This document shows, piece after piece, positions 55,417-64,000 of a DNA stretch of 64,000 nucleotides. Within the stretch, counting starts at the first letter, position 1, and each line of letters starts with the position of its first letter. Origin of the DNA: Schauerella fraxinea. GTDB taxonomy: Bacteria > Pseudomonadota > Gammaproteobacteria > Burkholderiales > Burkholderiaceae_B. The notes beneath the pieces are model-generated. The model was given only the letters and a program-made list of their open reading frames with translations. It did not search any database and was not told the origin of the DNA. The DNA lies in contig JAVDKL010000001.1 in the NCBI GenBank assembly GCA_030849965.1, positions 2,834,554-2,898,553 on the forward strand. The letters run 5' to 3'. The position numbers and the translations under genes are program-made.

Positions 55417-56307
55417 ATGGAATTCCGCCAACTTGCCTGTTTCGTAGCCGTCGCCGAAGAGTTGCACTTCGGCCGTGCGGCCGATCGCCTCTGCATGACG
55501 CAACCGCCGTTAAGCCGCCAGATCCAATTGCTGGAGCACACGCTGGGCGTATCGCTCTTCGACCGAAACAGCCGCCATGTGCACCTCACCGCAGCCGGAC
55601 GGCGTTTTTTGCAGGATGCCCGCCAGCTGCTGGCCCATGCCGAGCGGGCGGCGCAGATGGCCCGCCGCACCTCCGAGGGCGAAGCGGGCAGCATGTCGTT
55701 GGGATTTACCGCGGTGGGGGCCTACAGGCTCATGCCGGCGCTACTGGTGCGCGCGCGAGAAGTGCTGCCCGATGTGGATATCCAGTTGCGCGAAATGGTG
55801 TCGGCCGGGTTGGGCGATCTATTGATCGCAGGCGAACTCGACACCATCCTCACGCGGCAGCTCCCACGCACGCCGGGGCTTCAACATCATCTGATCGAAC
55901 GCGAACCGCTGGTACTGGCGCTCACGCCCAACTCGCCACTCGCCCACTACGACGCCGTGCCCTTGAGCGCCCTGCATCGTCAACCCTTCCTCTTGTATGG
56001 GCCCAACGAAAGCCGCTACTTCTACGAACGCATTCTGGGCGCGTTCGGCCTGGCAGACGTTACGCCCCAGATCGTGCAACTCGCGGGCCAAACGCATACG
56101 TTGCTCGCGCTGGTGCGCGCCGGCCTGGGGGTAGGTATCGTGCCGGACTCCGCGCGCGAACTGCGGCTGGAGGGTGTGATCTTTCGCCCGCTCGCACAAG
56201 AAAACATGCACGCCGACATTTACCTCGCCTGGCGCAGCCAGCACGACAATCCTGCGCTGACGGCATTCCTGACGCGGGTGGCGAACGTGCCGCAAGCGGC
56301 GGCATAG
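55417..56307 (+). CDS. LysR-family transcriptional regulator
   Basis: 296 residues with the LysR HTH (FRQLACFVAVAEELHFGRAADRLCMTQPPLSRQIQLLEHTLGVSLFDR) and effector domain (GSMSLGFTAVGAYRLMPALLVRAREVLPDVDIQLREM, GDLLIAGELDTILTRQL). It falls in the CbnR/BenM/CatR-like group judged by the HTH spacing. It is divergent from the Bug-2-hydroxyacid dehydrogenase operon with a CGATGCA inverted repeat between, so that operon is the likely target. Confidence 0.93.
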   Translation: MEFRQLACFVAVAEELHFGRAADRLCMTQPPLSRQIQLLEHTLGVSLFDRNSRHVHLTAAGRRFLQDARQLLAHAERAAQMARRTSEGEAGSMSLGFTAVGAYRLMPALLVRAREVLPDVDIQLREMVSAGLGDLLIAGELDTILTRQLPRTPGLQHHLIEREPLVLALTPNSPLAHYDAVPLSALHRQPFLLYGPNESRYFYERILGAFGLADVTPQIVQLAGQTHTLLALVRAGLGVGIVPDSARELRLEGVIFRPLAQENMHADIYLAWRSQHDNPALTAFLTRVANVPQAAA

Positions 56308-56393
56308 ACTTCGACATCGGCAAGGCTTTCGCTTCGATTTCGACTTCGAGCCTAAGATTCGATTCGATCAAGCGCAATCTGATTGAATCGGCG

Positions 56394-57368
56394 TCATCCC
56401 TTTTTCTGCGCAGCTTTACGTGCACGCTTCTTTACCGCGCGAACATCAGCCACCGTTTTCAGGCACAAGATCAGTTGCTCGGTTGCCGGACTCGGGCGGC
56501 GTTCCCGCATCGTGATGATGCCGACAGCGGGTAAATCAAGCTCCAGTGCCATACGCACAATGCGCAGCAACCCATCCTCCTCCCATTTTTTCGCTACCGA
56601 CTGCGCAAGAAAGCCCACGGCACCCCGGTCTCGCACGAAGGTCAAAATGCTCAAGTAAGACGACGTTTCGATCAGATCGACCGGCGGCTCGAGCCCGTAA
56701 CGGTAAAACTGCTGTTCGAGTTTGACGCGCAATGAGGCCCAGGGCGGCGGCACCACACAAGGAAGCTTGGCCACATGCGCCCAGGTTGGCGCGCGCACAT
56801 CGGTCAATGGATGATCGGGCATGACCACAGCCACCATCCGCTCCGGATAAAGCGCTGTTGTCATCAAATCGGGCGATGCATATCCCGGCTCGAGACGTCC
56901 AACGAACACATCGAGTTCGCCAGATCGAAGCTTAGGCAATAAATGCGTGAGATCGCCCTCTTCCACCAGCACAGTGGCCGCTTGCGACCTGGCTTTCAGC
57001 AACGCGATGGCGCGGGTGAGCAACAGCGGCATCGCGACTGCCATCACACCCACACGCGTGCGACCGGTTGTGCCGTTGGCCACCGCCGCGATCTCATCGC
57101 GCGTGCGTTCGTACTGCGCGAGTACGCTGCGCGAAAAATGCACCAGTGATTCACCTGCAGTCGTGGGCTCCGTGCCGCGCGCGGAGCGCACGAACAACAC
57201 CAGCCCAAGCATGCTCTCCACATCGTTGAGCATCTTCGACACCGCCGGCTGGCTGACCGACAGCAGCTCGGCCGTACGGCCCAAATGGCGGAACTCATCC
57301 AGCGCCACGATCAATTGCAGATGACGTAATTTGAGATTGGAACGCAAGGCGCGATCGATATGAGTCAT
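56394..57368 (-). CDS. LysR-family regulator of the GarD-like operon
   Basis: 324-326 residues with the HTH region KLRHLQLIVALDEFRHLGRTAELLSVSQPAVSKMLNDVESMLGLVLFVR, a GbpR/PcaQ-like subtype, and an effector domain (GRTRVGVMAVAMPLLLTRAIALLKARSQAATVLVEEGDL). The start is either 57368 or 57374, both without strong ribosome sites. It is divergent from the Bug-GarD-like operon; the intergenic region has CATAAGCCTTAAGTTATC at 57381-57398 with ATAA..TTAT ends that could be its site. Activation of the operon by galactarate or a related acid is inferred from context. Confidence 0.93.
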   Translation of the reverse strand: MTHIDRALRSNLKLRHLQLIVALDEFRHLGRTAELLSVSQPAVSKMLNDVESMLGLVLFVRSARGTEPTTAGESLVHFSRSVLAQYERTRDEIAAVANGTTGRTRVGVMAVAMPLLLTRAIALLKARSQAATVLVEEGDLTHLLPKLRSGELDVFVGRLEPGYASPDLMTTALYPERMVAVVMPDHPLTDVRAPTWAHVAKLPCVVPPPWASLRVKLEQQFYRYGLEPPVDLIETSSYLSILTFVRDRGAVGFLAQSVAKKWEEDGLLRIVRMALELDLPAVGIITMRERRPSPATEQLILCLKTVADVRAVKKRARKAAQKKG

Positions 57369-57511
57369 GCCCACATTCTACATAAGCCTTAAGTTATCTA
57401 TCGATCACGGTAATTGATTAGATTGTTATGAATTCGTTGGCGACAATCTCTCCCGGCGACGCGAATTCATTCGGTCGACCCACACTAAAAAAGATAAGCG
57501 AGGAAGACAAC

Positions 57512-58525
57512 ATGCATTCGATCACGCGCATCAATCCGCAACGGCGACGCTTGTTGACCGGTGCGGTCGCGGCTGCCTCCACCGGTGTACTGGCGTCCGT
57601 CATCCCGGGCATTACCCGCGCAGCCGATTACCCGCAGCGGCCGATCACTTTTATCTGTCCATGGCCGGTGGGAGGCACCGCCGACCAGTCGATGCGGGCG
57701 CTATGCCAAGTCGCCGGCACCTTGCTCAAACAAGCCATCGTGGTCGAAAACCGGGCGGGCGCATCCGGCATGATCGGCACAAAAACGCTGGCGCAAGCTA
57801 CGCCGGACGGCTACACAATCGGCCAGATTCCGATTTCGGTCACACGCTTCTCCCAGCTCGGCATGGTGCAGCTCAATCCACGCACCGACTTCACTTTTCT
57901 GGCGCGTACTTCCGGTCAAACGTTCGGTATTGCCGTACTTGAACAATCGCGCTTCACATCGCTGCAGGACATGGTGGCTTATGCACGCGCAAACCCGGGC
58001 AAGGTCACTTACGCCCATGCCGGCATCGGCGGCGCCACGCATGTCGGCATGGAAGAGTTCGCCATGGCGGCCGGCATCCAGTTCAACGCCATCGCCTACA
58101 AGGGCGGCTCGGCTGCGCTGCAGGACGTGATGGGTGGACAAGTCGATATGCTGGCCGATTCCAGTTCGTGGGCGCCGCACGTCGAAGCCAAGAAAATGCG
58201 GCTTCTCGCCACCTGGGGTGCGCAACGCCCGCCACGCTTTGCCGATGCCCCCACGCTCAAAGAGCTGGGGTATCCGGTCGTGGTCGAAGCACCCAACGGC
58301 ATCGGCGCGCCGAAAGGCCTGGATCCCGCGATCGAGAAGACGCTGCGCGACGCGTTTCGCGCCGCTGTAGAAAGCCCGCAGTTTAAGCAAGTGGCCGAAC
58401 GCATCGACGCGCCCATCATGTACCTAGATGGACCCGATTACAAAACCTACGTCAGCACGGTCTACGACCAGGAGACCCACCTGATCGAACGCCTGAAGCT
58501 GAAAGCGCTCCTGCAACAAGGGTGA
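57512..58525 (+). CDS. Bug/TctC-family periplasmic solute receptor, divergent type
   Basis: 337 residues. The N-terminus has PQRRRLLTGAVAAASTGVLASVIPG, resembling a Tat-type or long Sec signal. The Bug core is YPQRPITFICPWPVGGTADQSMRAL, with the usual VVPFPPGG altered to ICPWPVGG, then NAIAYKGGSAALQDVMGGQVDMLADSS, EAKKMRLLATWGAQR, typical of a divergent Bug branch. The ATG at 57512 follows GCGAGGAAGACAAC. It is four bases upstream of the GarD-like gene and so is cotranscribed; a sugar diacid is the likely ligand. Confidence 0.92.
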   Translation: MHSITRINPQRRRLLTGAVAAASTGVLASVIPGITRAADYPQRPITFICPWPVGGTADQSMRALCQVAGTLLKQAIVVENRAGASGMIGTKTLAQATPDGYTIGQIPISVTRFSQLGMVQLNPRTDFTFLARTSGQTFGIAVLEQSRFTSLQDMVAYARANPGKVTYAHAGIGGATHVGMEEFAMAAGIQFNAIAYKGGSAALQDVMGGQVDMLADSSSWAPHVEAKKMRLLATWGAQRPPRFADAPTLKELGYPVVVEAPNGIGAPKGLDPAIEKTLRDAFRAAVESPQFKQVAERIDAPIMYLDGPDYKTYVSTVYDQETHLIERLKLKALLQQG

Positions 58526-58529
58526 TACC

Positions 58530-60053
58530 GTGCCAGTGCTTCCTTTGATCCGCCTGCATGCCAACGATAACGTGCTCATCGCCCGCGAACCGCTCGCGCT
58601 CGGTCAGTCGTTGCCCGAACTGGGCCTGCGGGTGCGCGCTCAAGTGCCGGCCGGCCACAAGATCGCTGCCTGTCGCATCGAACGCGATACGCCCGTGCGC
58701 AAGTACGACACCATCATCGGCATGGCAGAGCGAGATATCGAGGCCGGCGAGCATGTGCATTCACACAACCTGAAGCTCGTCGATTTCTACCGCGATCCCG
58801 GCTTCTGTGAAGATGTGCGCGCGGTGGATTTTGTGCCGGAAGCCGAACGCGCGTCGTTCATGGGATACGTGCGTGCTGACGGTAGCGTTGGCACACGCAA
58901 TTTCGTCGGCCTGCTGTCATCGGTGAACTGTTCGGCCACTGTGATCAATCAAATTGCCGCGCACTTCACGCCGGAACGATTGGCAGCATTTCCCAACGTG
59001 GACGGCGTGGTGGCCTTCGCGCAAACGAGCGGCTGCGGCATGTCGTCGCCCAGCGAGCACTTCGACGTGCTGCGCCGCACGCTGGCCGGCTATGCACGGC
59101 ACCCCAATCTGGCAGGCGTGCTTATCGTCGGCCTTGGATGTGAGCGCAATCAAGTCAGCGCACTGGTCGAATCACAGGGACTTACACCGGGCGCACATGT
59201 GCGTACGCTGGTCATGCAAGACGAGGGCGGCACACGCGCCACCATCGCCGCGGGCGTGCGTGCCATCGAAGCGATGTTGCCCGACGCAAATGCCGCCGTT
59301 CGTCAGAAAGTATCCGCCAGCCACATCAAAGTCGGGTTGGAGTGCGGCGGCTCCGACGGGTTTTCAGGCATTACGGCCAATCCTGCACTGGGTGCGGCAA
59401 TGGATCTGCTGGTGCGCCACGGCGGCACAGCGATCCTGTCGGAAACGCCAGAGATCCATGGGGTCGAATACATGCTCACGCGGCGTGCCGTCACCCGCGA
59501 AGTGGGTGAGAAATTGCTCGCGCGTCTGGCTTGGTGGGACCGCTATACCCAAGGCCACAACGCGCAGTTTAATGGCGTCGTGGGTCACGGCAACCAACAA
59601 GGTGGCTTGGCCAATATCTTCGAAAAGTCGTTGGGCTCGGCCATGAAAGGTGGCACGACACCGCTGCAGGCCGTCTACGAATACGCACAGCCCATCGATA
59701 CATCCGGCTTTGTGTTTATGGACTCGCCGGGGTACGACCCTGTTGCCGTCACCGGCCAGATCGCAAGCGGCGCCAACCTGATTTGCTTTACCACCGGACG
59801 CGGCTCGATGTTCGGCTCCAAACCTGCGCCCACCATGAAGCTTGCGAGCAACACGGCGATGTACACGCGCCTCGTAGAAGACATGGACGTTAACTGTGGC
59901 CAAGTGCTCGATGGCGACTTGAGCGTGGCGCAGATGGGTGAGGCGATCTTCGAGCACATCCTGGCCGCCGCATCGGGCGAACGCACCAAGAGCGAATTAT
60001 TGGGCCTTGGCGATCACGAGTTCGTGCCATGGCACATCGGCATCGTCAGCTAA
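58530..60053 (+). CDS. UxaA/GarD-family sugar-acid dehydratase
   Basis: 507 residues with an N-terminal SAF-like domain (about residues 1-95, [21 protein letters not shown]) and the altronate/galactarate dehydratase core: [75 protein letters not shown] and [24 protein letters not shown]. The cysteine and histidine motifs suit the iron-dependent UxaA/GarD family, which dehydrates D-altronate or galactarate. The start is GTG at 58530 after an AAGGGTGA-like site. The downstream HpcH/HpaI aldolase favours galactarate to 5-keto-4-deoxyglucarate over altronate, but this is inference. Confidence 0.9.
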   Translation: MPVLPLIRLHANDNVLIAREPLALGQSLPELGLRVRAQVPAGHKIAACRIERDTPVRKYDTIIGMAERDIEAGEHVHSHNLKLVDFYRDPGFCEDVRAVDFVPEAERASFMGYVRADGSVGTRNFVGLLSSVNCSATVINQIAAHFTPERLAAFPNVDGVVAFAQTSGCGMSSPSEHFDVLRRTLAGYARHPNLAGVLIVGLGCERNQVSALVESQGLTPGAHVRTLVMQDEGGTRATIAAGVRAIEAMLPDANAAVRQKVSASHIKVGLECGGSDGFSGITANPALGAAMDLLVRHGGTAILSETPEIHGVEYMLTRRAVTREVGEKLLARLAWWDRYTQGHNAQFNGVVGHGNQQGGLANIFEKSLGSAMKGGTTPLQAVYEYAQPIDTSGFVFMDSPGYDPVAVTGQIASGANLICFTTGRGSMFGSKPAPTMKLASNTAMYTRLVEDMDVNCGQVLDGDLSVAQMGEAIFEHILAAASGERTKSELLGLGDHEFVPWHIGIVS

Positions 60054-60081
60054 TCCCGACACCAACCTTTTACTCGCAGTC

Positions 60082-61557
60082 ATGACACTCAATCTGAACG
60101 AGGCGGCCCTCTTGCGCCGCCACAACGCCATCGGTAACGAATGGCGCGATGCCCATGCCGGCGCGCGTCTGCCGGTCAGCAATCCCGCGACGGATGACGT
60201 GTTCGCGAGTGTGCCCGACAGCGATGCGATCGATGCACGCGCGGTTGCCGATGCTGCTTGTCTGGCGTTTCCCGCCTGGGCCGCACTGCCGGCGCACAAC
60301 CGCGCGCAGTGCCTCAAGCGTTGGCATGCGCTGATCGTTGCGCACGCGGATGACTTGGCTACACTCATTTCCACCGAGCAAGGCAAACCTCTGAAGGAAA
60401 GTCGCGGTGAGGTGATGTACGGCGCGTCATATGTGGAGTGGTTTGCCGAAGAGGCTGTGCGGACCTATGGCGACATCGTCCCGGCAGCCGTCGCAGGTCG
60501 CAGGATGACGGTGCTCAAGGAACCGGTCGGCCCGATCGCCGCGATCACGCCGTGGAATTTTCCGTTGGCCATGATTGCGCGCAAGATCGCGCCTGCGCTT
60601 GCGGCCGGCTGCACAGTTGTAGCCAAGCCTGCTGAAGATACCCCGTTGACCGCGCTGGCGTTGGTTTACCTCGCCCAGCAGGCTGGGGTGCCGGCAGGCG
60701 TACTGAACATCGTCACGGCATCGCGTGAACACACACCGGCCGTGGTGGATGCCTGGTTGCAAGATAGCCGGATCCGCAAGATCACCTTCACAGGCTCCAC
60801 GCCGGTAGGCAAGCATCTGGCGCGCGAATCGGCCGGTACATTGAAAAAACTCTCCCTCGAACTGGGCGGCAACGCACCCTTCATCGTGTTCGAGGATGCC
60901 GAAATTGCCGCATCGATAGACGGACTCATGGCATCGAAGTTTCGAAACGGTGGCCAGACGTGCGTCTGCCCGAACCGCATCTATGTGCACGACAGCGTTT
61001 ACGACGACTTCGTGGCACAGTTGACGCAACGGGTAGCCGCTTTGCACGTTGGCCCCGCCACCGAAAGCGAGTCCATGATCGGCCCGATGATCAACGCCCG
61101 TGCGGTAGAAAAGATCGTGCGTCACATCGACGATGCAGTAGCGCGCGGCGCGCGCGTGACCACCGGTGGCACCCGGGTGCGTGCCAACGACGGCCCGCAT
61201 TACTTCGCGCCTACGGTGTTGATCGACGTCACGCCGGATATGGCGCTGTCGTGCGAAGAGACCTTCGGGCCCGTTGCGCCGATCTTCCGGTTCTCGTCCG
61301 AAGCGGACGTGATCGCTCAAGCGAACGACACGCCATTTGGACTGGCCGCTTACTTTTATTCCAACGATGTGAAACGCATCTGGCGCGTGGCGCAGGCCCT
61401 GGAAACCGGCATCGTCGGGATCAACGAGGGCGCCATCGCCTCGGAAGCCGCGCCCTTCGGCGGGGTGAAGGAATCCGGCTATGGCCGTGAAGGCTCGCGC
61501 TACGGACTGGAAGACTACATGCACACCAAATACCTCTGCCAGGGCCTGCTCGACTGA
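60082..61557 (+). CDS. NAD(P)-dependent aldehyde dehydrogenase (semialdehyde type)
   Basis: 491 residues of the succinate-semialdehyde/alpha-ketoglutaric-semialdehyde dehydrogenase group. Motifs: [36 protein letters not shown] (cofactor), [11 protein letters not shown], catalytic Glu in [16 protein letters not shown], catalytic Cys in [11 protein letters not shown], and [13 protein letters not shown]. The longer frame to 59938 overlaps GarD-like coding sequence and lacks support; the ATG at 60082 is best. It lies in an operon between a sugar-acid dehydratase and an aldolase. It may oxidise the semialdehyde released by aldol cleavage, or alpha-ketoglutaric semialdehyde if a KDG dehydratase exists elsewhere. 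Confidence 0.92.
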   Translation: MTLNLNEAALLRRHNAIGNEWRDAHAGARLPVSNPATDDVFASVPDSDAIDARAVADAACLAFPAWAALPAHNRAQCLKRWHALIVAHADDLATLISTEQGKPLKESRGEVMYGASYVEWFAEEAVRTYGDIVPAAVAGRRMTVLKEPVGPIAAITPWNFPLAMIARKIAPALAAGCTVVAKPAEDTPLTALALVYLAQQAGVPAGVLNIVTASREHTPAVVDAWLQDSRIRKITFTGSTPVGKHLARESAGTLKKLSLELGGNAPFIVFEDAEIAASIDGLMASKFRNGGQTCVCPNRIYVHDSVYDDFVAQLTQRVAALHVGPATESESMIGPMINARAVEKIVRHIDDAVARGARVTTGGTRVRANDGPHYFAPTVLIDVTPDMALSCEETFGPVAPIFRFSSEADVIAQANDTPFGLAAYFYSNDVKRIWRVAQALETGIVGINEGAIASEAAPFGGVKESGYGREGSRYGLEDYMHTKYLCQGLLD

Positions 61558-61598
61558 GCACCCGTTCGTCCTCCCCTCCGGCTACAAGGATATCCCTC

Positions 61599-62405
61599 AT
61601 GCCCGCACACAACGCGTTCAAGTTTGCTCTACAGGAAGGCCGCCCGCAGATCGGGTTGTGGCTGTCGATGGCCGCACCTTACCTTGCCGAAGTGGCGGCC
61701 ACGACCGGATTCGATTGGCTATTGATCGATGGCGAACATGCGCCCAACGATGTGCGCAGCACCTTACAGGCGTTGCAGGCGATTGCCCCGCACCCTTCGC
61801 AACCGGTCGTGCGCGCCGTCGCGGGCGACGTGGCGTTGATCAAGCAATTGCTGGACATCGGCGCGAAGAATCTGCTGGTGCCGATGGTGGACACGGCTGA
61901 TCAGGCACGCGCACTGGTAGCTGCCACGCGCTATCCGCCAGCGGGCATTCGCGGCGTGGGCAGCGCCGTCGGCCGCGCATCGATGTGGAGCTCGCGCACC
62001 GATTATCTGAATATCGCCGACGATGAAATTTGCCTGCTGGTGCAAGCGGAAACGGTGACGGCATTGAACAACCTCGACGCCATCTGCGCAGTCGACGGAG
62101 TGAATGGCGTATTCATCGGGCCTGCCGATCTGGCGGCCTCGATGGGCCACCGCGGCAACCCCGGGCACCCCGACGTGCAGGCCGCCATCGAACAGGCGAT
62201 GAGGACGATCGTCGCATCCGGCAAGGCCGCCGGTACACTAACGTCCGACGCCAAGCTTGCCCGCCGCTATCTCGAATTGGGATGCACGTTCGTAGCCACC
62301 GGCGTCGATGTTCTGTTGTTTGCCAATGCGGCACGCCGGTTGGCAGCCGACTTCATTTCGACCGTGCCCGCCCCTGCACCGGCACGCCCCGGCGCCGCAT
62401 ACTGA
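61599..62405 (+). CDS. HpcH/HpaI-family aldolase (GarL-like)
   Basis: 268-residue class II pyruvate aldolase. Family signatures are [33 protein letters not shown] (with catalytic His in GEHAPN), [32 protein letters not shown] (Arg and metal-site Glu region), [12 protein letters not shown], and [38 protein letters not shown]. The closest named functions are 5-keto-4-deoxy-D-glucarate aldolase (GarL) and 4-hydroxy-2-oxoheptanedioate aldolase (HpaI). With the GarD-like dehydratase upstream I favour cleavage to pyruvate and tartronate semialdehyde. It would also serve the product of gudD at 3.6 kb. Confidence 0.92.
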   Translation: MPAHNAFKFALQEGRPQIGLWLSMAAPYLAEVAATTGFDWLLIDGEHAPNDVRSTLQALQAIAPHPSQPVVRAVAGDVALIKQLLDIGAKNLLVPMVDTADQARALVAATRYPPAGIRGVGSAVGRASMWSSRTDYLNIADDEICLLVQAETVTALNNLDAICAVDGVNGVFIGPADLAASMGHRGNPGHPDVQAAIEQAMRTIVASGKAAGTLTSDAKLARRYLELGCTFVATGVDVLLFANAARRLAADFISTVPAPAPARPGAAY

Positions 62406-62424
62406 ACGCGCGGTGTCTCATTGA

Positions 62425-62452
62425 TTTTTCAGGTCACTTTTTTCAGGTCACT
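62425..62452. repeat. 14-bp direct repeat before the flavin oxidase start
   Basis: TTTTTCAGGTCACT occurs at 62425-62438 and again ending at 62452, sharing its boundary T. It lies immediately before the ATG of the GlcD-type gene and may carry duplicated ribosome-site-like AGGT sequences. Confidence 0.8.
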
Positions 62453-62453
62453 C

Positions 62454-63938
62454 ATGCTCGACCCGTCCGCTGTGTCTTCCCCCGAATCCGCTGTGTCCGG
62501 CACAGCGCCGGCGCCTGAGACCATTGCCGAGGCCATGCGTGCGATCGTCGGCGCAACGGCCTGCCTGACCGGCGACACGGATACCGAGAAGTACGTGACC
62601 GACTACCGAGGCCTTTATCGCGGCACGGCAAGCGCCGTCGTGTTGCCCACGTCCACCGAACAGGTCAGCGCCGTGCTGGCGTGGTGCCATGCGCACAACG
62701 TCGCAGTGGTGCCGCAAGGCGGCAACACCTCGTTGATGGGCGGTGCCGTGCCGGAACTGAATGCACAGGCAGTCGTAGTCAATCTGGCCCGCATGAACCA
62801 GGTGCTGGCCGTGGATCCCATCAACGACACCATGACGCTGCAAGCCGGCGTGACCCTGAGTTCAGCGCGCGTCGCGGCCGAAGATCACGCACGGCTCTTT
62901 CCGTTGCGCATCGGTTCGGAAGGCAGTTGCCAGATCGGTGGCAACGTGTCCACCAATGCCGGGGGTACGGCGGTGCTGCGCTACGGCAATATGCGCGATC
63001 TGGTGCTCGGCGTGGAAGTGGTGCTGCCGGATGGCCGCATCTGCTCATCGCTACGAGGATTGCGTAAAGACAATACCGGCTACGACCTCAAGCATTTGTT
63101 CGTGGGGGCCGAAGGCACTTTGGGCATCATCACCGCCGTGGTGCTGAAGCTGATGCCGCAGCCCGCATGCACCGCCGTGGCCTTCGTGGCGGTGACCGAT
63201 CCCAGCGCGGCGGTGGCGCTATTGGGTGTGGCCAAGGCCCGCGCCGGCCAGGCAGTGACGGCATTCGAGCTGATCTCGGGTCCTGCGATGACGCTGGTGC
63301 TCGACTACCTCGGCAACCCCGTGCCGCCGTTGGCCGGTAATCCCGAATGGATGGTGCTGATCGAATTGAGCGGCAACGCGGATGAAGAGGCGCTTACCGC
63401 TGAGCTCATCGAGATCCTGGAAACCGGCATCAACCAGTCGCTCGTGCACGATGCGGCGATTGCCGCGAGCGGCGCGCAGGCGCAAACGTTCTGGAAGATT
63501 CGCGAAGAGATTTCGGATGCGCAGACGCGCACGGGCGGCAGCATCAAATGCGATGTGTCGGTGCCGCTGTCGCGCATCGCAGCGTTCGTGGACGATGCCT
63601 CCGCGCAAGTGCGTGCGCTCGTGCCCGATATTCGCATGGTGATCTACGGCCACATGGGCGACGGCAATGTGCACTTCAACCCGTTGCGCCCCGCCGAGGC
63701 TGTCGCCAAGCCCTTCCTGGCCGAGTGGTACACGCGCATCTCGGGGTTGGTGGATACGCTGGCGCATGCCGAACAAGGATCGATCTCGGCAGAGCACGGC
63801 ATCGGTGTCGCCAAGCGCGATGACCTGACGACGTTCAAGTCGAAGGTCGAGCTGCAAGTGATGTGGCAGATCAAGCAGGCGCTCGATCCCAAAGGCATCA
63901 TGAATCCGGGCAAGGTACTGCCGCCGCTTGTGCAATAG
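62454..63938 (+). CDS. GlcD-type FAD-binding oxidoreductase (2-hydroxyacid dehydrogenase)
   Basis: 494 residues of the glycolate oxidase GlcD / D-lactate dehydrogenase / D-2-hydroxyglutarate dehydrogenase group. The PCMH-type FAD domain shows VVPQGGNTSLMGGAVPE and IGGNVSTNAGGTAVLRYGNMRDLVLGVEVVLPDG, with GLRKDNTGYDLKHLFVGAEGTLGIIT. The C-terminal substrate domain has VIYGHMGDGNVHFN with metal-type His residues and SAEHGIGVAKR. The ATG at 62454 is preceded by a duplicated CAGGTCACT; a start at 62421 is also possible. It is the fifth gene of the operon. It could oxidise glycerate, tartronate or lactate-type 2-hydroxyacids produced by the pathway; the substrate is not fixed by sequence. Confidence 0.9.
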   Translation: MLDPSAVSSPESAVSGTAPAPETIAEAMRAIVGATACLTGDTDTEKYVTDYRGLYRGTASAVVLPTSTEQVSAVLAWCHAHNVAVVPQGGNTSLMGGAVPELNAQAVVVNLARMNQVLAVDPINDTMTLQAGVTLSSARVAAEDHARLFPLRIGSEGSCQIGGNVSTNAGGTAVLRYGNMRDLVLGVEVVLPDGRICSSLRGLRKDNTGYDLKHLFVGAEGTLGIITAVVLKLMPQPACTAVAFVAVTDPSAAVALLGVAKARAGQAVTAFELISGPAMTLVLDYLGNPVPPLAGNPEWMVLIELSGNADEEALTAELIEILETGINQSLVHDAAIAASGAQAQTFWKIREEISDAQTRTGGSIKCDVSVPLSRIAAFVDDASAQVRALVPDIRMVIYGHMGDGNVHFNPLRPAEAVAKPFLAEWYTRISGLVDTLAHAEQGSISAEHGIGVAKRDDLTTFKSKVELQVMWQIKQALDPKGIMNPGKVLPPLVQ

Positions 63939-64000
63939 CGGCAGGATAGGTCACCGACCGCTGCCAGGGCTTGCGATCAAGGCGTCGCTACATCCCGACC

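Noticed and set aside
63939-64000. Possible further gene at the right edge
   Set aside because: The 62 remaining bases show no start with a ribosome site and no recognisable element.

Overview
The window looks like a chromosomal segment of a high-GC betaproteobacterium of the order Burkholderiales, most likely family Alcaligenaceae (Bordetella/Achromobacter-like). I infer this from the GC-rich codon use, the many regulator-plus-catabolic cassettes and, above all, seven Bug/TctC-type periplasmic solute receptors in 64 kb with no TctA or TctB membrane genes. No rRNA, tRNA, CRISPR array, insertion sequence or prophage was recognised. This is a metabolically versatile but stable region, with one clear gene remnant (an ABC ATPase fragment near 3.4 kb) and one probable frameshift (a Bug gene at 6.04 kb).

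Layout. 1-3.2 kb: the end of a Bug gene, then a ZnuD-like TonB-dependent receptor preceded by a small secreted His/Cys protein and a Zur-like site. 3.6-7.3 kb: a glucarate module (gudD, a Bug receptor and a LacI-family repressor) with a perfect LacI-type operator. 7.4-11.7 kb: a second metal-uptake module (DUF2946-like protein, siderophore-type TonB receptor, PepSY membrane protein). 11.8-13.5 kb: a ribbon-helix-helix regulator with a perfect 10-bp inverted repeat, and a PHB-depolymerase-type esterase. 13.6-20.4 kb: an exported methyltransferase; a MocR regulator divergent from an AhpD-like/GNAT/azoreductase operon; and a LysR regulator near a cupin, an AlpA-like protein and an aldo/keto reductase, with the same 19-bp element upstream of the cupin and reductase genes. 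20.6-24.4 kb: paoABC, a periplasmic molybdenum aldehyde oxidoreductase. 24.4-27.4 kb: a PqiB-type MCE protein and a DUF3313 lipoprotein, divergent from a TetR repressor across a 28-bp palindrome.

27.4-35.7 kb: acyl-CoA and hydroxy-acid metabolism (Bug, ADP-forming acyl-CoA synthetase, enoyl-CoA hydratase, IclR, LysR, tartrate/D-malate dehydrogenase, Bug). 35.9-44.8 kb: a co-oriented block holding a NarL-type two-component system, a MipA-like protein and a complete RND tripartite efflux pump. 45-48.4 kb: a GH13 (TreS-like) enzyme and a DUF429 protein. 48.4-53.2 kb: Bug, alpha/beta hydrolase, LysR, SDR and AraC. 53.3-63.9 kb: a second sugar-acid region (2-hydroxyacid dehydrogenase, Bug, two LysR regulators, Bug, UxaA/GarD-family dehydratase, aldehyde dehydrogenase, HpcH/HpaI aldolase, GlcD-type flavin oxidase).

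How the genes work together. The glucarate module and the distal GarD-like operon can both feed 5-keto-4-deoxy-D-glucarate to the aldolase, giving pyruvate and tartronate semialdehyde. Bug receptors beside each catabolic cassette probably sense or bind the matching carboxylates. Recurrent small-scale features are tandem duplications at or just after stop codons, convergent genes overlapping at their 3' ends, and an AGGAGAC-like leader before most Bug genes.
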